A stretch of DNA of 64,000 bases from Desulfobacteraceae bacterium (GTDB lineage: Bacteria; Desulfobacterota; Desulfobacteria; Desulfobacterales; JAABSP01): positions 1 through 64,000 of the forward strand of contig JAABSP010000013.1 in assembly GCA_011390345.1 (NCBI GenBank), read 5' to 3'. Numbering within the stretch: position 1 is the first letter of the stretch; every line of letters starts with the position of its first letter. Positions 27,715 through 37,097 of the stretch are shown here, piece by piece. Under the pieces are notes generated by a model. It was not told the DNA's origin. It worked only from the letters and a program-made list of their open reading frames with translations, and searched no databases. The translations under genes were made by a program, and so were the position numbers.

Positions 27715-27746
27715 GCGGCCTCCCTCACTCGGATGAAGGAGGCCGC
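27715..27746 (-). terminator. Terminator of the lipase gene
   Basis: GCGGCCTCC (27715-27723) and GGAGGCCGC (27738-27746), a perfect 9-bp stem, lie 31 nt beyond the minus-strand lipase stop and are followed on that strand by a modest pyrimidine run (TTCTCCTTTT). Plausible but the U-tract is weak. Confidence 0.55.
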
Positions 27747-27776
27747 CGGTTTCATTGCGGAGAGATCAACAGATTT

Positions 27777-30563
27777 CTATTGAAGGAAAAATGCACGGAT
27801 CTGTTCCCATACAGCCGCATGCGCGGCCGAGACATAGGCCGGGTTCAGGTGCGGTCCGGCAACCGTATAGAAATCTATGTTGTCGGTCATCATGAAGCTG
27901 TGGCCCATCCAGTTCTTCTCCATGCGGGGCGCGCCGCCGTACATGTACCAGCCGGCCCCTGCCGGAACCGGATCTGAAAAATCCATCACCCGGTGAAGGG
28001 TTTCATGGCCGATGGTGATGGCCAGGATTTCATTGGAGATGTTCGGCACATAGGTATCCTGATATGCGCTCAGCAGCAGGGTCTTCTCCGCATCGACTCC
28101 GCGTGCCAGAAAGACGGGATCAGCCGGGTCGAGAATGGTCTGCGCCACCCCGAGAGCCACAAAATAGTCGAAGCTGTTCTTCTCCACCCCAAGGGCATCT
28201 GCCAGCCCCGCGATCTCCGGATTCGTGGCCTGATCCAAAAGGGCAGCGAAATCGGCCCCGCCCACAGCCATCGCGATCCGGTCTATATCCGCGATATTGT
28301 CTGCAACAAAGACCGATCCGATGATCGATCCAAAGGACTGGGAGATGAACCGGATGTTTGCCGGGATATCATCGGCATCGGTCACCTCCTCCCCCGGGAG
28401 ATTGATATCCTCATCGCCATCGAGATTGAACAGCCCGGCCTTGAGGTTTCTCAGCAACAGGTTCATGTCGAAGTATGACTGATAGAAGTTGAGCCGGGTG
28501 GCCGGCAGATTGGACGAGAAAAAGCCGTATCCGGAATCGGCTCCTTCTACGGTACGGGCGCCGTGAAGCGGCAGATCCATCGCGATGACCGGTTCATCAA
28601 AGAGCGGCGCGATGGAGTGCGCATTCTCCTTGCGCTGGCCCAGACCGTGCAGGTAGATGGTCACGGTTCCGTCATACCCATCAGGATTGTATAGCGTGTA
28701 GGGGACGGGGATCTGTTCCTGGGTCGGCGATTGAAGATCGACACTGATGAAGAACCCGGAGGCCGGCATATCGACTGCTGTCATGGGTGGAAGCATCTCC
28801 CGGATCGCCCCGTATTCGCTGGTGATGGTCAGCTCTCGGTCCGCAGTATAGGGCAGGTTGGGCGAATTTTTGATGAGAGCAGAGAGTTCATCCAGCGAGG
28901 TGATCCCCATTCCGGCTCCATAGGCCATGATCTTGCCGAAATCATCGCTGCTCAGGGTCCGGGCTGCGGTGGTGAAGGTGAACATGTGAAGCAGGTTTTT
29001 TGCGTCCACGCCGACTGTACGCAGCACCAGATTGGCCAGCGGCGCATATTTCCGGCGCAGAGGCTCCAGATCCGTGAGTTCTCCGGTCAGCGGCGCATCT
29101 CCCAGCAGTGCAGGATAGAGCGCCGGAGGCCGAACCATCAGGCCGTTGCCATCGGTCAACTGATCCAGGGTCTCGGGATTCTCCGCCATCACATAGACAA
29201 GATAGGTGGCACCCGGAGAGAGAGGTTGAAGGGGGGAGATCTTTAAAAATTCATCCTCCTGGCGAACCTTGACCCGGGCATCGTAGAAGAGATCGAAATG
29301 CTCCCGGAGGCTCTGCTGCAGCAGGGGCCAGTTGGCCGCGGGAAACTCGGCCAGCGCGGATAGCACGGCCGGCAGGATCTGATCCGGAGGGGTGGTCAGC
29401 GGATTCCCCAGATTCAGCCCCTGGAAGAGCGCACCCATGAGCATGTTGAGGTTGATCAGCCGGATGTTGTTTTTTAGGGCATTGGGGTCCAGTTGCACCG
29501 GTGCGGTCATCGGGATGGATATCGGTGTGTTGGGGCTGAACCCTCTCAGCTCCAGGGAATTGACCGCGGTATAAAAGGCAGCGCTCAGATCCGTGCCCTG
29601 AACCGGCAGGTCCACTGTCCCGCCGGTCTGTGCCCAGGCCAGATCATTGGGAAAGGGAATCTGCCGTGATGCCGGATCAAAGGCAAAGGCTGTGCCCGTA
29701 AGCATCCCGCCGACCTGGGCAAGGACCCCTTCATAGATCGGCAGAATATCGGCCTCTGTCACGGTTTGATCTTCGGGAATCTGCATCAGAATCCCGCCGG
29801 CGGCCCTTGCCAGAATATTGGCGATACCGAATGCATCTCCGGCCAGTACCGTCTGGTCCTTTTCAATGGCATTGTCCAGCAGAACCGCGGCCGCGGCCAT
29901 ATAGATGGCCTCAGAAAGGCTCTGGTCATCCTTCAGATCCGTGCCCGGCTTGACAAGAATATCGGCCAGTTTGGCATAGATCCGCATCTGGTTGTCTATT
30001 CCCCGGATGGCCGCGGGGGATTTTCGGGTCAGCAGATCGAGCACCGCCTCTGTGGCTTTTGCCAGTTGGAGAATTGCGCCATCTACGCCTGCAGGATCTG
30101 CAATGTCGGCATCATAGGAAGGGCCGATCTTCTCCCGCAGCTCGGGATTGAGCGCGACCAGTGTAGTGACGGGGGTGATGTTTCTTGCGCCTTTAGGCGC
30201 GAGCATGGGAAGGGCCTCCATCTGATTGCCCCGGCTGTCTGTCACGGTTCCGCCGGAGACGAAGAGAACATAATCCCCATAGGCCGGGGGAATGGTGAGG
30301 GTGAAAGATCCGGCCCCATCGGTTCTGGCCGGGATCTCTTTGGCGTCTGCGGCAAAGTTCCCCGTGCTGCCGGAGGTTATCCGGTCTGCCAGCACCAGGG
30401 CATCTGCAACATAGGTCTGGGCTGCTCTTCCGAAGATCAGGGTCGGTTTCGGCTCCGGCTCCGGAACATACTCGGCATCGTCATCATCATCACCGCATCC
30501 GAAAAGAGCAAAAACCAAAACTGCCGCCAGTGCAAAGGCCAGCCATCTCCGCTTTTCGATCAT
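27777..30563 (-). CDS. Large secreted lipoprotein with alpha/beta-hydrolase domain (VolA/Pla-1-type lipase)
   Basis: 928 residues. Signal peptide and lipobox (ALFGC, then GDDDDD) direct it to the envelope as a lipoprotein. An N-terminal beta domain (about residues 40-110, GSFTLTIPPAYGDYVLF) and a long helical middle precede a C-terminal hydrolase: oxyanion segment IYLHGLGQRKENAHS, nucleophile elbow FISQSFGSIIGSVF (Ser near residue 744, with Ser where GxSxG normally has its first Gly), a likely acid Asp in AYQDTYVPN. Overall layout recalls VolA/Pla-1 extracellular lipases. AGGAGG is 7 nt before the ATG. Downstream of the Ala-rich outer-membrane protein gene on the same strand, separated by a GC hairpin. 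Confidence 0.72.
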   Translation of the reverse strand: MIEKRRWLAFALAAVLVFALFGCGDDDDDAEYVPEPEPKPTLIFGRAAQTYVADALVLADRITSGSTGNFAADAKEIPARTDGAGSFTLTIPPAYGDYVLFVSGGTVTDSRGNQMEALPMLAPKGARNITPVTTLVALNPELREKIGPSYDADIADPAGVDGAILQLAKATEAVLDLLTRKSPAAIRGIDNQMRIYAKLADILVKPGTDLKDDQSLSEAIYMAAAAVLLDNAIEKDQTVLAGDAFGIANILARAAGGILMQIPEDQTVTEADILPIYEGVLAQVGGMLTGTAFAFDPASRQIPFPNDLAWAQTGGTVDLPVQGTDLSAAFYTAVNSLELRGFSPNTPISIPMTAPVQLDPNALKNNIRLINLNMLMGALFQGLNLGNPLTTPPDQILPAVLSALAEFPAANWPLLQQSLREHFDLFYDARVKVRQEDEFLKISPLQPLSPGATYLVYVMAENPETLDQLTDGNGLMVRPPALYPALLGDAPLTGELTDLEPLRRKYAPLANLVLRTVGVDAKNLLHMFTFTTAARTLSSDDFGKIMAYGAGMGITSLDELSALIKNSPNLPYTADRELTITSEYGAIREMLPPMTAVDMPASGFFISVDLQSPTQEQIPVPYTLYNPDGYDGTVTIYLHGLGQRKENAHSIAPLFDEPVIAMDLPLHGARTVEGADSGYGFFSSNLPATRLNFYQSYFDMNLLLRNLKAGLFNLDGDEDINLPGEEVTDADDIPANIRFISQSFGSIIGSVFVADNIADIDRIAMAVGGADFAALLDQATNPEIAGLADALGVEKNSFDYFVALGVAQTILDPADPVFLARGVDAEKTLLLSAYQDTYVPNISNEILAITIGHETLHRVMDFSDPVPAGAGWYMYGGAPRMEKNWMGHSFMMTDNIDFYTVAGPHLNPAYVSAAHAAVWEQIRAFFLQ

Positions 30564-30591
30564 GGTAAACCTCCTGTGTCTGAAATAATGA

Positions 30592-30622
30592 ATGCGCCCG
30601 TCCGGTTCCCGGGCGGGCGCAT
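30592..30622. terminator. GC-rich hairpin between outer-membrane protein and lipase genes
   Basis: ATGCGCCCG (30592-30600) and CGGGCGCAT (30614-30622) form a perfect 9-bp stem. On the minus strand it follows the outer-membrane protein stop and precedes the lipase start. With no clear T-run it may be a partial terminator or an mRNA-processing hairpin that lowers lipase expression relative to the upstream gene. Confidence 0.5.
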
Positions 30623-30677
30623 AAAAGAATTAAAAAATTTTCAATGAAGTATCGATTCGAAATTCCAGATCAGTTCC

Positions 30678-33281
30678 CTAGAAGTTCCAGATCAGCTCCG
30701 CCGCGATGCGCATGGCGGTCTCGTCGCTGGCATGGCCGGTGAGGGCTTCGGTCACATCCTCGACAGCCTCTCCCGGAAAGAAGAAGGCGGCCTGACCCTT
30801 GATGAACATGTTCTTGCTCAAAGCCAGGGTCAGCTCGTTATCCCATTCCGTACCCACGAAGCCGGCATCCACCCGGGTGGCCCGGCGCTTTTTGCCGGAG
30901 GCAAGGGATTCCAGGGTGACGGGCTCCACCATGTTTGTGACGTAGAAATCCTCATTCCAACTGAAGAAGTTGAAATTGCTCCGGTAGATGAGGAAGATCT
31001 TGGGCCGCATGGTGAAGCCGAGGCTGGTCATGGTTAGGCCCGGGTTGTCACCCCGTCCGTTGCCGTTGCCCGCGAAGTTCTGGAGACCTCCCACGAAGAC
31101 CGGTGTTCCGTTGCCGTAGAACTCCGGCACATAGCCGTAGAGCGCGGTTCCCAGCACGAAGTTGGTGTCACCGATGATGGTGTTCTCTCCGCCCCACATA
31201 CCCGAGAAGCGCTGGGCGTTGGTGACCGCGGAATATCCGCTCAGGGTGTCGTCCGTGGAATCGTCATCGCCCGAGGTGTACATTATCCCCAGATGGGGCT
31301 TCAGGCTCATCCAGCCCACGGTCTCCCCCAGCTCCAGGGCAATATCCGCTGCCAGGGCATAGGAGGAGATGTCGAAATCATCATGTTCGATGGTGTGGAC
31401 CCCGTTGTCGGTCCCTTTCAGGCCCGTGTTGTCCGCGGTACCGAACTTGTAGACGCCCTCGGTCATCAGCTCGAACATGCCGAACTTGCCCAGATAGTAC
31501 GCGCCGATATTGTGGGAGTCGGTGGAGGGGATGTCCCCGTTGATGCCGGCATACTGATCCAGACCCGCATCTGCGGCCATCGCGCCCAGCAGATCCCGGG
31601 CCGGAACATTGCGGATGCGGTCGTAGGCATAGAAGAAGCGGGCCTTGTTACCCTCGCTGAAGATGTAATCCATATAGCCGGCAATGAGATCCCGGTCCTC
31701 ATCCACAGAGCCGTTATGATCGGCCGCATTGATCTGAAAATCGTTCTCCTCCAGTTTGAGCCAGGCCAGGGAGTAATAGATGTCTCCGTTGTTGCCCTTG
31801 AGCCAGAAGCCGGCATTGTCATCGCCATAGACCATAGAGGCCGCCTCGATGATGTCCAGTCCCCAGACATCCCATCCGGCATGGAGCCGCAGATTCGGCA
31901 CAAGCTCGATGCTGGCGTTGAGCCGCTCCAGTCCGAAGTTGCTGGCCGTGTCCACCTTGCCGCCCCGGTTGTCCACGGTGTCGGTGTCGATGGGCCGGTC
32001 GAACTCCAGTGCGCCGTAGAAGCTCCACTTCCGGTCCTTGGCCATCGCGTTGAAGTACATCTTGGTCTCGTTGCGGATGTAGCCGTCGTTGACGCTGCCG
32101 CTCTCATTTGAGTGGGTCTTTAAAAAAGTATCCGCGAGATAATAGGGGGAGAAGGCATCGACTCTGGCCTTGAGCACCGTTGCATAGGCCATGGCCTCCG
32201 CGATGGTGGCATTGGGATTGTCCCGCATGATCTTCAGGACCACGCCATCCACGATCTGACCCGCGCCGGCCACCAGTGCCGGGTCCGCATTGTCCCGGAT
32301 CACGCCCTCTGCGGCATTGTCTGAAGCTTCCGCAGCCGACTGCACCACCACGGCCTGCGCGGCCGCCTCGGCTGCGGCATCATTCCCGGCTGAAGCTGCG
32401 GCTACATAATCAGGATCGGAAAAGACATTCTTCACAGCCGCGCCGGCCTCAGCCCCCTGGGCCTCTGCAGCCTCGATGGCCGCATTCATCACATAGGGGG
32501 TGGCGATTTGGCTCGCAATGGCCTGTGCCTGTGCCTGATCTCCCGCGGCCACTGCGGCCTGATAATCCGGATTCGTCGCGATGGCGGCCAGGGCATCACC
32601 AGCCACTTCCGGATTCTGGGTCACGATGGCGGTCCGATAGGCATCGGCTGCGGCAGATGCTGCATCCAATGCCTGGATATAGGTCTGTGCCGTGCTCATG
32701 CCGGCCAGTTGAGCTGCGGCCTCGGCAGCGCTCTGGATCTGGGCCGCACCCGCGGCCGCCTGTGCGATCTTCTGGGCCGTGGCCGGATCGGCCGAAGCTC
32801 CCAGCACCGCATCGGCATGGTAGAGGGAGTTGGCAAAATCTGCAAACGATGACCGAACCCCCCGATCCTCATTCAGTGCATTGGCAAAGGTGGTGCGCGC
32901 GGTATTGACCTCCATTCCAGCATTGGCCGAATTATACGCGGTCCGGGCAAACAGCTTGAGGGGCTCAGTGTTGATAAACCCATCCACATTGTCGCTGATG
33001 CCGAAATCCCAGTTCGACTCGGACGTGGGGATGAAGCGGACCGTAGCGCCGAAGCTCATCAGGATCTCCCGCTCGGTCTCGATGGAGATTCCGCCGGGGC
33101 CAAGCATCTTGTCCGGGTCCAGGTCCGTGGGGCCTGTAAGCACCTCTTCGGTGATGTCATCCACGATCCCCTTTTCTGCCTTGGGCGGCTCAGGGATCTT
33201 TGCCTCCTCTGCAAGAGCGACACCTGGTACCAGCAGGAGTACGGAAAGGAGTATGATACCTTTTGACCAAATTTCCTTCAT
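30678..33281 (-). CDS. Outer-membrane beta-barrel protein with long Ala-rich segment
   Basis: 867 residues from the second of two adjacent ATGs (33281; the frame is open upstream, but GGAGG at 33289-33293 fits here). Signal peptide KGIILLSVLLLVPGVALAEE. A short N-terminal part (FGATVRFIPTSESNWDFGI) looks like the first barrel strands, then roughly residues 125-360 are Ala-rich helix, with repeated units such as NPDYQAAVAAGDQAQAQAIA and DPDYVAAASAGNDAAAEAAA. The rest is beta-rich with alternating aromatic strands and ends in AELIWNF, the terminal Phe of many BAM substrates. Likely a porin-like channel or adhesin; the helical insertion is unusual. Paired with the lipase gene downstream. Confidence 0.72.
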   Translation of the reverse strand: MKEIWSKGIILLSVLLLVPGVALAEEAKIPEPPKAEKGIVDDITEEVLTGPTDLDPDKMLGPGGISIETEREILMSFGATVRFIPTSESNWDFGISDNVDGFINTEPLKLFARTAYNSANAGMEVNTARTTFANALNEDRGVRSSFADFANSLYHADAVLGASADPATAQKIAQAAAGAAQIQSAAEAAAQLAGMSTAQTYIQALDAASAAADAYRTAIVTQNPEVAGDALAAIATNPDYQAAVAAGDQAQAQAIASQIATPYVMNAAIEAAEAQGAEAGAAVKNVFSDPDYVAAASAGNDAAAEAAAQAVVVQSAAEASDNAAEGVIRDNADPALVAGAGQIVDGVVLKIMRDNPNATIAEAMAYATVLKARVDAFSPYYLADTFLKTHSNESGSVNDGYIRNETKMYFNAMAKDRKWSFYGALEFDRPIDTDTVDNRGGKVDTASNFGLERLNASIELVPNLRLHAGWDVWGLDIIEAASMVYGDDNAGFWLKGNNGDIYYSLAWLKLEENDFQINAADHNGSVDEDRDLIAGYMDYIFSEGNKARFFYAYDRIRNVPARDLLGAMAADAGLDQYAGINGDIPSTDSHNIGAYYLGKFGMFELMTEGVYKFGTADNTGLKGTDNGVHTIEHDDFDISSYALAADIALELGETVGWMSLKPHLGIMYTSGDDDSTDDTLSGYSAVTNAQRFSGMWGGENTIIGDTNFVLGTALYGYVPEFYGNGTPVFVGGLQNFAGNGNGRGDNPGLTMTSLGFTMRPKIFLIYRSNFNFFSWNEDFYVTNMVEPVTLESLASGKKRRATRVDAGFVGTEWDNELTLALSKNMFIKGQAAFFFPGEAVEDVTEALTGHASDETAMRIAAELIWNF

Positions 33282-33378
33282 CATTTTTCCTCCAGAATTT
33301 TTGCAAATCATTGTCAGACAAGAATATATTAACCGCCAAAGCGGAGTCAGAAGGGAGTCAGCCCGTCCATCCGATAGA

Positions 33379-33400
33379 AATGAATGAATGTTCATTCATT
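33379..33400. promoter_or_regulatory. Candidate TetR-type operator
   Basis: Arms AATGAATGAA (33379-33388) and TTCATTCATT (33391-33400) around TG form a perfect 10-2-10 palindrome, about 100 nt upstream of the outer-membrane protein start. Palindromes of this shape are typical of TetR-family repressors. No TetR-family gene is visible in the window. Confidence 0.6.
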
Positions 33401-33715
33401 CTGTTTATCAGGAAAAGTTGCCGCATGTCAATCCGAAAATCACAATTATAATGGAAGAAGTCGAAAACGATTCCCTGGAATCGCAATGAACACAAATTCA
33501 GTCCGGGAATCTGTCACATTTTTGTCTGCTCCTGTATCCTGTTTCCGATAACAAAGTTATCTATTCAAAAGGAAATTTAGTGACTGGTGAATCATTCAGT
33601 ATCTAAATTTCCAATCATTGCCAATTACCACACCCGATTCATTATTGCAAGCCCTGTTTGCCACATTCCCGACGATCTGCAGGGGAGGACCCAAGGCTAT
33701 GTTCGAACAAACTTT
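33401..33715. other. Gene-free region between divergent genes
   Basis: 315 bp that separate the minus-strand outer-membrane protein gene from the plus-strand response regulator gene. AT-rich by local standards, with the operator at its left edge and a promoter at its right edge. I saw no gene and no further clear structure. Confidence 0.5.
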
Positions 33716-33744
33716 TTGCATCTATGGTCCGACAGTGCTATAGA
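33716..33744 (+). promoter_or_regulatory. Sigma-70-type promoter for the response-regulator operon
   Basis: TTGCAT (33716-33721), 17-nt spacer, TATAGA (33739-33744), about 57 nt before the ATG at 33802. Confidence 0.55.
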
Positions 33745-33801
33745 AGAAGGGAACAATATACCATTCATATATTGAGAGTTCTTCAGCAGGAGATTCGAGG
33801 G

Positions 33802-34182
33802 ATGCCCAAGGTACTGATCGTAGATGATGAACCCCATATCCGGCAACTTCTGGAGCAGACCCTGGAGGATCTGGAGGAGGAGGGTGTCGAGCTGCTTCTG
33901 GCAGGGGATGGGAGAACGGCTTTCGATATCATCTGCCGGGATCGGCCCGAGCTGGTCTTTCTCGATGTGATGATGCCGGAGATGAGCGGGTTCGAGGTCT
34001 GCGAACGGGTGAAAAACGATTGCAGCATGAAAGGGATCTGCATCATCATGCTCACGGCCAAAGGACAGGAGTTTGACAAGGAGAAGGGGAGGGCTGCAGG
34101 GGCCGATCTGTACATGACCAAACCCTTTGATCCGGACGAGGTGCTGGAGAGAGCAAGAGAGGTTCTGGGACTGAAGCGATGA
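33802..34182 (+). CDS. Single-domain response regulator
   Basis: 126 residues, a bare receiver domain. The acid pocket is VDDE near the start, phosphoacceptor Asp55 in LVFLDVMMPEMSG, Thr85 in MLTAKG and Lys107 in MTKPFD are all present. The frame is open 48 codons further upstream, but family alignment and a GAGG just before the ATG support 33802. Its stop overlaps the start of the large hybrid kinase gene (ATGA), so it is probably the partner of one of the two following kinases. Confidence 0.9.
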   Translation: MPKVLIVDDEPHIRQLLEQTLEDLEEEGVELLLAGDGRTAFDIICRDRPELVFLDVMMPEMSGFEVCERVKNDCSMKGICIIMLTAKGQEFDKEKGRAAGADLYMTKPFDPDEVLERAREVLGLKR

Positions 34183-37097
34183 AGCATTCGCAAAACATTC
34201 CGAGGGATTTGCGCATGGAAAAGCTCCTCAACTCATTATATCAGATCTCCGAAGCGGCCCATACAGCCAAGCGCCTGCCGGCCCTGTTCGAGGCCATTCA
34301 CGGGATCGTGAACGAACTGATGCCGGCCAAAAATTTATACATCGCCCGGTATGATGAAAAGACCGATAGAATCTGCTTTTCCTACAGCGTGGATGAGTAT
34401 GACACGAATCGGGTCGATCGGAAACCGGCACGGGGGCTGACGGAGTATGTACTCAGGACCAAAAAGCCGCTGCTGGCCTCGAAAAAGGTCTTTGCCGAAT
34501 TGGTGGCATCGAATGAGCTGGAGCTGATGGGTGAGCCTACGGTCGACTGGCTCGGGGTCCCGCTGATCACAAAGGGAAAGGCAGTCGGGGTACTCGCGGT
34601 GCTGACCTATTCCGAGTCGGTGCGTTACGGTGACGAGGAGAAGAATATCCTCACCTTTGTCTCGGAGCAGATCGCGATGGCCATCGAGCGGGTGCAGTCC
34701 GAAGAGGAGCTGAGACGCCACCGGGATCATCTGGAGGAGCTGGTCAGGGAGCGCACCGAGGCACTGGCTTCCACCACCGAGACCTTGAAGGTGGAGATCA
34801 CGGGCCGGGAGAAGGCCGAGGCCGCGCTGAAGGAGTCGGAGCAGAAGTTTCATGATCTTCTCAATATCCTGCCGGACCCGGCCTTTATCATCGATATCAC
34901 GGGAAAGGTGATCGCCTGGAATCGGGCCATAGAACAGTTGACCGGCGTCAGTGCCGGGGAAATGCTGGGCAGAGGGGATCATGAATATGCGGTCCCCTTC
35001 TACGGAGATCCGCGGCCGATCCTCATCGATCTGGTTGGGCAGGACGACGGGGAATTCGAAAAGCGATACGCCATGATCTGCAAAGATCCTGAGAACAAAA
35101 CCCTCATTGGAGAGAACTACACCCCGGCCCTTCCGGGCGGAGGCCGCTATCTATATGCAACGGCCGGGGTACTCCAGGATGCCCAGGGCAGAGCCATCGG
35201 GGCCATCGAGGTGATCCGGGACATCTCGGACCGGAAGCGGATGGAGGAGGAGCTTCGTCGGGCCAAAGAGTATCTGGAGAATGTCTTTGAAAGCTCGGCC
35301 GATCCCATCGCGATGGTCGATACTCAGGGCCGGTTTGTGAAGTGGAACCGGATGACGGAGATCTTTTTCGGGTGGGAGAGCAAAGATCTCTACCTGAAAT
35401 CGGCCTTTGAACTCTACCCGGATCAGCAGCAGCTCCGGGATCTGCTCAATCGGCTCCGCTCCGAAGGGGCCGTGCGGCGCCATGAAACCCGCCTCTTCCG
35501 AAGCGACGGCACCATCCGGCCGGTGGAGATGTCGGTCAGCCTGCTGAAGGATTCCCAGGGAAAGACGATCGGGAGTGTTGCGGTGGTCCGGGATCTGAGC
35601 GAGCTGAAAAAGGCGATGATCAAGGTGCAGGAGTCGGAGCGGCTCAAGACCGATTTTCTCTCCACGGTCTCCCATGAACTGCGGACCCCGCTCACCTCGG
35701 TGGTCGGCTTTGCAAAGATCATCAGGAAGCGGTACAAGAATATTCTGCTGGAAAATATCAGAACCGATTCCCCCCAGGTGGAGCGAGCAGCAAAGCAGGT
35801 GGGTGAGAATATCGACATTATCATCTCCGAAGGGGAGCGGCTGACCGCACTGATCAACGATGTGCTCGATATCGCAAAGATCGAAGCGGGCCGCATGGAG
35901 TGGCAGATGGTTCCCCTTTCGGTGGAGGATGTGGTGCGCAAGGCCGCGGCATCACTCACCCCCCTCTTTGATGAGCGGAAGGGGCTGGCCCTTCACTTGG
36001 AGATAGAGGAGGGGCTTCCCCTGGTTCAAGGGGATCGGGGCCGGCTGATTCAGGTGATGACCAATCTCTTCTCCAACGCGGCCAAATTCACCCCGTCGGG
36101 CGCGGTCACCTGCCGGGTACGGCCGGAGCGGCGAAGCGTTACGGTCAGTGTCGAAGATACCGGTATCGGAATTCAGGAGGCGGATCTGGAGCGGGTTTTC
36201 GACAAGTTCAAACAGGTGGGGGATACTCTGACGGACAAGCCCAAGGGGACCGGGCTAGGGCTTCCCATCTGCCGGGAGATCGTGGAGCATCACGGCGGCA
36301 GGATATGGGCCGAGGGAAAACCCGGCAGCGGCAGCATCTTCTCCTTTACCCTGCCGAGCCACGAGGCCCCGGAGCAGATCATCTTCATGGATCTCAACGC
36401 GGCCACGGCCCAGATGAAGAAGTGGTCCGCAACCGGAGAGACCCTCCCCCTCCAGCAGGGGAGAACCGTATTCATTCTGGATGACGACCCGAATATCCGC
36501 GAGCTGATCCGGCAGGTGCTGGAGGGAAAATCCTATCGAGTAGCCGAGGCCGGGGATGCAAAAACAGCCATTCGAAGGATCAAGAAACAACTGCCCGATC
36601 TGATCATCCTCGATCTAAAGATGCCCGATATCAACGGCTTCGATGTAACAGCGGTTCTCAAGAGTGATCCGGGAACCCGCCACATTCCCATCATCATCCT
36701 TTCGGTCCTTTCAGACCGGAAGCGGGCCGCGGATCTCGGGGTGGAGAGCTATCTTAACAAGCCCCTGGACCCGGACGTGCTTCTGGCCGAGGTGGATCGG
36801 CTTCTGGTGCAGCGGGCCTTTCAAAACAATATCCTGGTGGGGGATGGCAGTAACGGGACCATCCATATTCTCGGGGATGTTCTCGACGCGCACGGGTATC
36901 GGGTGGAGAGGATCGATTCCACACCCCAGGCCTTCAGAGCCGCGGTTAGGGCCGGCGCGGATATGATCGTGGTGCAGCCTCTGGATCAGAATACCCCGAA
37001 GATCCTGATGCGACTGATTCGGGAGGGGATCGTGGCGGAGTCGGTTCGATTTATCGTGCTGACGGAGAACCGGGAGGCCGGGGAGAATCGTGTCTAA
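34179..37097 (+). CDS. Hybrid histidine kinase (GAF-PAS-PAS-HisKA-HATPase-REC-pseudoREC)
   Basis: 972 residues, soluble. A GAF domain (about 20-175), coiled coil, two PAS domains (about 225-345 and 355-475), HisKA with His499 in TVSHELRTPLTSVVGF, an ATPase domain (N box NLFSNAAKF, VEDTGIGIQ, GTGLGLPICREIV), then a receiver with Asp near 811 (LIILDLKMPDING). A final ~90-residue receiver-like domain (ILVGDGSNGTIHILGDVLDAH) has lost the phosphoacceptor Asp (VVQPLDQ). Coupled to the response regulator and overlapping the next kinase. A phosphorelay is likely; the signal is unknown. Confidence 0.88.
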   Translation: MKHSQNIPRDLRMEKLLNSLYQISEAAHTAKRLPALFEAIHGIVNELMPAKNLYIARYDEKTDRICFSYSVDEYDTNRVDRKPARGLTEYVLRTKKPLLASKKVFAELVASNELELMGEPTVDWLGVPLITKGKAVGVLAVLTYSESVRYGDEEKNILTFVSEQIAMAIERVQSEEELRRHRDHLEELVRERTEALASTTETLKVEITGREKAEAALKESEQKFHDLLNILPDPAFIIDITGKVIAWNRAIEQLTGVSAGEMLGRGDHEYAVPFYGDPRPILIDLVGQDDGEFEKRYAMICKDPENKTLIGENYTPALPGGGRYLYATAGVLQDAQGRAIGAIEVIRDISDRKRMEEELRRAKEYLENVFESSADPIAMVDTQGRFVKWNRMTEIFFGWESKDLYLKSAFELYPDQQQLRDLLNRLRSEGAVRRHETRLFRSDGTIRPVEMSVSLLKDSQGKTIGSVAVVRDLSELKKAMIKVQESERLKTDFLSTVSHELRTPLTSVVGFAKIIRKRYKNILLENIRTDSPQVERAAKQVGENIDIIISEGERLTALINDVLDIAKIEAGRMEWQMVPLSVEDVVRKAAASLTPLFDERKGLALHLEIEEGLPLVQGDRGRLIQVMTNLFSNAAKFTPSGAVTCRVRPERRSVTVSVEDTGIGIQEADLERVFDKFKQVGDTLTDKPKGTGLGLPICREIVEHHGGRIWAEGKPGSGSIFSFTLPSHEAPEQIIFMDLNAATAQMKKWSATGETLPLQQGRTVFILDDDPNIRELIRQVLEGKSYRVAEAGDAKTAIRRIKKQLPDLIILDLKMPDINGFDVTAVLKSDPGTRHIPIIILSVLSDRKRAADLGVESYLNKPLDPDVLLAEVDRLLVQRAFQNNILVGDGSNGTIHILGDVLDAHGYRVERIDSTPQAFRAAVRAGADMIVVQPLDQNTPKILMRLIREGIVAESVRFIVLTENREAGENRV

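Noticed and set aside
29766-30647. 293-codon plus-strand open frame
   Set aside because: Antisense to the lipase lipoprotein gene, which has signal peptide, lipobox and Shine-Dalgarno.
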